From CAZYFH01 sp965197395 (GTDB taxonomy: Bacteria; Acidobacteriota; Vicinamibacteria; Vicinamibacterales; UBA8438), in the NCBI GenBank assembly GCA_965197395.1, contig CBDANB010000007.1, positions 1,178,001-1,242,000 of the forward strand: DNA of 64,000 nucleotides, in the 5' to 3' direction. Shown here one piece after another: positions 59,970 to 64,000 of this stretch. A program made the position numbers and the translations under genes. The number at the start of each line of letters is the position of its first letter. The stretch's first letter is position 1. The notes below the pieces were generated by a model that ran no database searches, was not told the DNA's origin, and saw nothing but the letters and a program-made list of their open reading frames with translations.

Positions 59970-62147
59970 ATGGCCAACCTGCCGCAGCGTATCGGCCGTC
60001 TGCACGAGCTAGCCAACGACTTGTGGTGGACCTGGAATCGCCACGCGCGTGAGGTCTTCCGCCGCCTCGACTACCCTCTCTGGCGCTCGACCGCGCACAA
60101 CCCGGTGCACATGCTGCGACTCCTCCCGGCAGACCAACTCGCGCGAGTCGCGCAGGACGCGCCGTTCCTCGAGCTCTATGACAGCGCCCTCGCCGACCTC
60201 GAACAGACGCGGACAGCCGAAGGCACGTGGTGGCGCCGCGAGGTCGGCGCACTGCCGGGCCGTTCGATCGCCTACTTCTCCGCCGAGTTCGCGCTCCACC
60301 AGTCGCTGCCGATCTACGCCGGCGGCCTGGGGGTGCTGGCCGGCGACATCTGCAAAGAGGCCAGCGACCTTGGTCTCCCGTTGATCGGCGTCGGGTTCAT
60401 GTATCCCCAGGGCTATTTCCACCAGCACCTCTCGGCAGAGGGGTGGCAACAGGAGGAGTACGAGCAGATCGACTGGGCCAACGCGCCGATCGAACGCGCG
60501 ACCACACGCGACGGTCGTCCGTGCGTGCTCCCCGTGCCGCTTGGCAACCGCACGGTTGCCGTCGCGGTCTGGCGGGTCCGTCTCGGTCGGACCAAGCTTT
60601 ACCTGCTCGACACGGGCCTCGAAGAAAACGCGCCGTGGGACCGCGAGCTCTCGGCTCGGCTCTACGCCGGCGACGCCGAAGCTCGCGTTCAGCAAGAGAT
60701 CATTCTCGGCATCGGCGGGGTGCTCGCGCTCCGGGCTCTCGGGTCCGACCCGGCCGTGTGGCACCTGAACGAGGGGCATGCGGCGTTTGTTGCCCTGCAG
60801 CGAATTCGCGAGCTGACCGATCGGGGACGCAGCTTCGACGAAGCCGTGGCCGAGGTGCGGCGCACCACCGTGTTCACGACCCACACCCCGGTGCCCGCTG
60901 GCCACGATGCGTTTCCGTTTCAACTCGTCGAGCGCCACCTCGCCGGCTGCTGGGGCACCCTGGGCGCGCACCGCGAAGCGTTCCTCGCGCTCGGCCACTA
61001 CGACAGTGGGACTGGCTCGCTCTTTAATATGACCGCGCTCGCGCTCCGGACCGCCGACCACGCCAACGCGGTGAGCCGCGTACACCGCGAGGTAACGCGC
61101 GACATGTGGGGCCCCATCTGGCCCCAGGTCCCCGCCGCCGAACGGCCAGTGCGGTCGCTGACCAACGGCGTGCACATCGGGACCTGGGTCGCGCCCACCG
61201 TCGCGCTCTTGTTCGATCGCTATCTCGGCGCCGACTGGCACGACCGACAAGAGGACGCGGCGGTGTGGGACCGGGTCCACGAGATTCCGGATGCGGAGCT
61301 CTGGACGGCGCGACGCGCGCTGCGAAGCTATCTGTTCGCGTTCCTTCGGGAACGGGCGCGGCGACGATGGACCGACGAACGCGTCAGCACCGGTCGAGTG
61401 GTCGCGGCCGGGACGCTGCTCGACCCCGCCGCGCTCACGATCGGCTTCGCGCGCCGCTTTACCGGCTACAAGCGGCCCGAGCTGCTCTTTCGCGATCCCG
61501 ACAGGCTGGCCGGCATCCTCAACGCCGCCAAGCGTCCCGTCCAAATCGTCTTCGCCGGCAAGTCGCATCCCGCTGATGAGGCGGGGAAGCACCTGCTCCA
61601 GCGGGTCTATCGGGGAGCCATCGATGCGGCGTTCGGCGGACGGATTGCGTTCGTCGACGACTACGACCTGCACGTCGCGCACTTCATCGTGCAGGGGTGC
61701 GACGTGTGGCTGAACAACCCGCGGAAACCGCTCGAGGCGAGCGGCACGAGCGGGATGAAGGCATCACTCAACGGTGTGCCGCACCTCAGCATTGGGGATG
61801 GCTGGTGGGCAGAGGGCTACACCGGCGCGAACGGGTGGACGATCGAGGCTGCCATGCCGATCGGCTCCAGCGAGGCGGCCGCTGACGCCGCAGACGCCGA
61901 GGCGTTGTATCGATTGCTGGAGGACGCGGTCGTCCCCGCGTTCTACGATCGTGACGACCGCGGGATCCCCACACGGTGGCTGGCCATCGTCCGCGAAGCG
62001 ATTCGCACCGTTGCACCGAGCTTCAGCGCACGGCGAATGGTGAAGCAGTACGTGAACGAGATGTACAGGCCTGCCCTCGCGGATGCGCTCCGCTCGTCCG
62101 CGACCGGTGCGTCGTCCGCCAGCCCGGCGAGACTCACGCCCCGCTGA
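59970..62147 (+). CDS. glgP: Alpha-glucan phosphorylase
   Basis: 725 residues. Conserved parts include NDLWWTWNRHAREVFRRLDY, IAYFSAEFALHQSLPIYAGG, ALTIGFARRFTGYKRPELLF and ASGTSGMKASLNGVPHLSIG with the PLP lysine region. The GWWAEGYTGANGW variation is that of the short bacterial/archaeal phosphorylases (GlgP of the GT35 family, starch/maltodextrin type). It releases glucose-1-phosphate from glycogen or maltodextrins. The 3' end overlaps a VOC gene on the other strand by 14 bases. Confidence 0.93.
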   Translation: MANLPQRIGRLHELANDLWWTWNRHAREVFRRLDYPLWRSTAHNPVHMLRLLPADQLARVAQDAPFLELYDSALADLEQTRTAEGTWWRREVGALPGRSIAYFSAEFALHQSLPIYAGGLGVLAGDICKEASDLGLPLIGVGFMYPQGYFHQHLSAEGWQQEEYEQIDWANAPIERATTRDGRPCVLPVPLGNRTVAVAVWRVRLGRTKLYLLDTGLEENAPWDRELSARLYAGDAEARVQQEIILGIGGVLALRALGSDPAVWHLNEGHAAFVALQRIRELTDRGRSFDEAVAEVRRTTVFTTHTPVPAGHDAFPFQLVERHLAGCWGTLGAHREAFLALGHYDSGTGSLFNMTALALRTADHANAVSRVHREVTRDMWGPIWPQVPAAERPVRSLTNGVHIGTWVAPTVALLFDRYLGADWHDRQEDAAVWDRVHEIPDAELWTARRALRSYLFAFLRERARRRWTDERVSTGRVVAAGTLLDPAALTIGFARRFTGYKRPELLFRDPDRLAGILNAAKRPVQIVFAGKSHPADEAGKHLLQRVYRGAIDAAFGGRIAFVDDYDLHVAHFIVQGCDVWLNNPRKPLEASGTSGMKASLNGVPHLSIGDGWWAEGYTGANGWTIEAAMPIGSSEAAADAADAEALYRLLEDAVVPAFYDRDDRGIPTRWLAIVREAIRTVAPSFSARRMVKQYVNEMYRPALADALRSSATGASSASPARLTPR

Positions 62148-62526
62148 TCGGCGGGTGATAGATGATCTGGATCGTGTTGCCGTCAGGATCGCGGACATAA
62201 CACGAGCGGGCGCCGTCTCGATGTGTTCGGGGCGTCGCGACGAGGCTGACACCCTGATCATCGAGATACGTCGCCCACGCGTCGACCTCGTGTGCCGTCC
62301 GGACGACCAGTCCCAGATGGTCGAGTGCCGTGTGCGCAGGGCTGCCGGCGGTGGATCGGTGGAGCGCGAGGTTGTCGCTGCCAGACGTCAGGTAGACGTT
62401 GTCCACGTCGGGCTCCCATTCGACGCGGAATCCGAGCAGGTCGACGTAGAACCGCTTCATGTCGTCGAACGCCACGGCGTGCAGCGCGAGATGCCGAATC
62501 CCCAGGTGGGACGGTCGCTGATCCAT
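62134..62526 (-). CDS. VOC-family (glyoxalase/bleomycin-resistance-like) protein
   Basis: 130 residues from the ATG at 62526. The paired beta-alpha-beta units show as GIRHLALHAVAFDDMKRFYV, LLGFRVEWEPDVDNVYLTSG, ALDHLGLVVRTAHEVDAW and RSCYVRDPDGNTIQIIYHP. The conserved His and Glu-like positions fit a metal-dependent VOC fold, but the activity is unknown. It is divergent from the zinc-finger gene at 62648. Confidence 0.85.
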   Translation of the reverse strand: MDQRPSHLGIRHLALHAVAFDDMKRFYVDLLGFRVEWEPDVDNVYLTSGSDNLALHRSTAGSPAHTALDHLGLVVRTAHEVDAWATYLDDQGVSLVATPRTHRDGARSCYVRDPDGNTIQIIYHPPISGA

Positions 62527-62613
62527 GGTGGCATCGTACCGACAGTTCCGCGCAGCGTGCAAAACAACACGTGCGGCGCGCCCGCTCTTGATTCGGTGAT
62601 ACAGGCCACTACG

Positions 62614-62632
62614 CCCAGAATCCGCTTCTGGG
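62614..62632. repeat. Perfect inverted repeat between divergent genes
   Basis: CCCAGAA (62614-62620) and TTCTGGG (62626-62632) flank the loop TCCGC, 15 bases before the ATG at 62648. The 7-base arms are perfect and the position suits an operator. Confidence 0.4.
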
Positions 62633-62647
62633 GTTAAGATTCACCGC

Positions 62648-63106
62648 ATGTCTCCGCGGTCCGCGGCCCAGGCTCGTTGCGCGTTGTGCGGTGCCAAGGA
62701 GGTGTCCGAGCCGCGCGGTGAAGAGAAGTATTGCCACGACTGCTGGGACAAGAAGATTGCGGTCGAGGATGTCGTCGCACGCGAGTTCGCGCTGAAACGC
62801 TACATCCGCGCCCATAGCGCGGAGAAGTACCTGGTGTATCACTCGACCCAGAAGCGGCCGTGCGGCCAGCTCATCGTCGTGGACGACGGTTACGACCTCT
62901 TCCTCAGCCTCATCCTCTACCCAAGCTTCGCCTGGGACGAGCCGGCGTATCATCTGGAGGGCGACCCGGAGGGGCGTGCATTCGCCGAGCTCCTCGTCGA
63001 CGTCGTCGCCGCCGAGGTCATCGAGCCGTGGGGCGGCGGGAAGTGGCACCTGGAAATCTTTCGGTCCGCCAGCCCCGAGCCGGAGGACTGGAACGGAGAA
63101 ATGTGA
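62648..63106 (+). CDS. Protein with an N-terminal zinc finger, unknown function
   Basis: 152 residues. Two Cys pairs (CALC, then CHDC) form a treble-clef or similar finger in the first 40 residues, followed by a mixed alpha/beta part (EKYLVYHSTQKRPCGQLIVV, GYDLFLSLILYPSFAWDEPA). No named family is recognised. An inverted repeat lies just upstream of the start. Confidence 0.6.
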   Translation: MSPRSAAQARCALCGAKEVSEPRGEEKYCHDCWDKKIAVEDVVAREFALKRYIRAHSAEKYLVYHSTQKRPCGQLIVVDDGYDLFLSLILYPSFAWDEPAYHLEGDPEGRAFAELLVDVVAAEVIEPWGGGKWHLEIFRSASPEPEDWNGEM

Positions 63107-63128
63107 GCGTCTCGGCGGCCGGTTGAGG

Positions 63129-63158
63129 TTTCCGGCGCCGGGACCAACCGGTTATAAT
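63129..63158 (+). promoter_or_regulatory. Candidate promoter with perfect TATAAT
   Basis: TATAAT at 63153-63158 is a full match to the housekeeping -10, with a weaker TTTCCG at 63129-63134, 18 bases upstream. It precedes the lipoprotein start at 63194. Confidence 0.5.
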
Positions 63159-63193
63159 CTCGCTTCACCCGTGGTGAGCCTGGAGGAGATGTG

Positions 63194-63763
63194 ATGAATC
63201 GCCTGAGCCGTGCGCTGGTGTTCGGTGTCATGGTCACGATCGCCGCGACGGCCGCCTGCGGCGGCGCGCCGGCCGAGGAGGCCGCAGCCCCAGAGACCGG
63301 CATCCCACCGCCCGATCCGGCAGCGGCCGCGGCCGCGCGCCGTCTGGCCTCCCGACTCGGCTCGGGCGTCAAGCTCGTGCCAACGCAGCGCGGCCTCGCC
63401 GAGATCGCGTATACGCAGCCGATCGCCCGGCGCGAGAGTGGCTTCATCATCACGTCGATGCGGATCAAGAACCTCGCCGAGAACGCGATCGCGGGCTTCG
63501 CAGTCGACGAGTTCTGGTTCGACGCCGACGGCAACACCGTGACCGGCGACCAGGTGCGATTCCGCGAGCCGATCATGTCTGGCCAGATCCTGGACATCGA
63601 GCTCCGCGTGCCGCGCGTGGCAGCCATGGACCGCAGCAACTACGAATTCTCGCATCAGAACGGCGACATCAAGGCCACGCTGTTCGACGAGATCGAGGAT
63701 CCGCCCGAGCCAGAGGAAGAGGAAGGCGAGGAATCGGACGACGAGTCCGAGGACGCTCGCTGA
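63194..63763 (+). CDS. Lipoprotein of unknown function with acidic C-terminus
   Basis: 189 residues from the ATG at 63194, with a GGAGGAG ribosome site (63182-63188). A lipoprotein signal (VMVTIAATAACGG, lipobox TAAC) precedes a proline/alanine linker and a beta-rich segment (SGFIITSMRIKNLAENAIAG, AVDEFWFDADGNTVTGDQVR). The C-terminal 25 residues are almost all Glu, Asp and Ser. No family assigned. Confidence 0.65.
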   Translation: MNRLSRALVFGVMVTIAATAACGGAPAEEAAAPETGIPPPDPAAAAAARRLASRLGSGVKLVPTQRGLAEIAYTQPIARRESGFIITSMRIKNLAENAIAGFAVDEFWFDADGNTVTGDQVRFREPIMSGQILDIELRVPRVAAMDRSNYEFSHQNGDIKATLFDEIEDPPEPEEEEGEESDDESEDAR

Positions 63764-63884
63764 CAGCGGCGCACACGTGGCTCGTGACGGGGCCTGCGGG
63801 TGCACCGGCTCGTCGTCTAACGTTGCAGGTTTCTTCACGGCCGCCAGACCTGCCGTGGGGCGGCGGCGTCCTGCCTGGTGATCC

Positions 63885-64000
63885 ATGGCCACCGCGACAC
63901 TCGACGTCTTGGGCATCCAGGACGCTCTACGCGATGACGGTCTCGATGGGTGGCTGCTGTACGACTTTCATGGGTCCAACCCCATCGCACGTCGCGTCGT
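63885..64000 (+). CDS. M24-family metallopeptidase-like (Xaa-Pro peptidase), 3' truncated by window edge
   Basis: The first 38 codons are visible, MATATLDVLGIQDALRDDG then LDGWLLYDFHGSNPIARRV. The DGWLLYDFHGSNPIA block is typical for the N-terminus of M24 aminopeptidase P-like proteins. The rest lies outside the window, so the catalytic domain cannot be checked. Confidence 0.65.
   Translation, partial: MATATLDVLGIQDALRDDGLDGWLLYDFHGSNPIARRV

Noticed and set aside
60009..61682. A 557-codon minus-strand frame
   Set aside because: Opposite to glgP with no family motif.

Overview
The window is GC-rich, densely packed bacterial DNA. Several features point to an Acidobacteriota genome, probably close to the Vicinamibacteria: an ECF sigma factor overlapping a transmembrane Ser/Thr kinase, TonB receptors with an N-terminal carboxypeptidase-regulatory domain, many secreted proteins of unknown function, an alternative complex III operon, and frequent GTG starts with 4-base start/stop overlaps. 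This placement is inferred from gene content; there is no rRNA in the window and I found no tRNA.

Layout. 2-5920: the 3' part of an alternative complex III operon (actB partial, then actC-actD-actE-actF). 6191-8429: promoter, ECF sigma factor and Ser/Thr kinase. 8458-14998: secreted or membrane proteins (START-like, a haem-site propeller-like protein, DUF4097, a cytochrome c'-like protein, DUF6152 and a partner) and a decayed stretch at 9313-10277 that holds a sigma-factor remnant and a perfect inverted repeat. 15129-19603: a methyltransferase, a 3-hydroxyisobutyrate-dehydrogenase-like enzyme and both subunits of a 3-oxoacid CoA-transferase, split by a complete insertion sequence. 19721-27536 (minus strand): a six-gene cluster in the order of mxaR-S-A-C-K-L, the maturation genes of PQQ methanol dehydrogenase, followed by a DUF2817 peptidase-like gene and a short DUF5010-like gene. 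27720-29150: an HpaB/4-hydroxybutyryl-CoA-dehydratase-like enzyme. 29301-34762: two TonB receptors and a small secreted protein. 35003-38171: a small secreted protein, an OFA-type MFS transporter and an AtoE-like short-chain fatty acid transporter. 38336-40688: an ECF sigma / anti-sigma module flanked by two Spy-like proteins. 40696-48845: oligoendopeptidase F, aconitase, endonuclease IV, an AMMECR1/MEMO pair and a DUF1684 protein. 48960-53456: a zinc-ribbon protein, a methyltransferase, gatC-gatA, and the rpoZ group. 53620-62147: ymdB-like, xseA-xseB-ispA, tlyA, nadK, threonine dehydratase and glycogen phosphorylase. 62134-64000: a VOC protein, a zinc-finger protein, a lipoprotein and the start of an M24 peptidase.

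The most unusual signal is a dispersed intergenic element of about 100 bp. It has four full copies (near 29159-29293, 38228-38326, 50180-50275 and 57946-58035) and at least two partial ones. All full copies fold into the same three-hairpin structure, and base pairs change together between copies (G-C, A-U, C-G at one pair). Two copies end 3 to 5 bases before a start codon (nadK and a methyltransferase); the other two lie between convergent genes. One partial copy may have become the C-terminal codons of gatA. A second notable point is the insertion sequence at 17449-18919, whose CTAG target duplication supplies the stop codon both of its own transposase and of the gene it landed behind.
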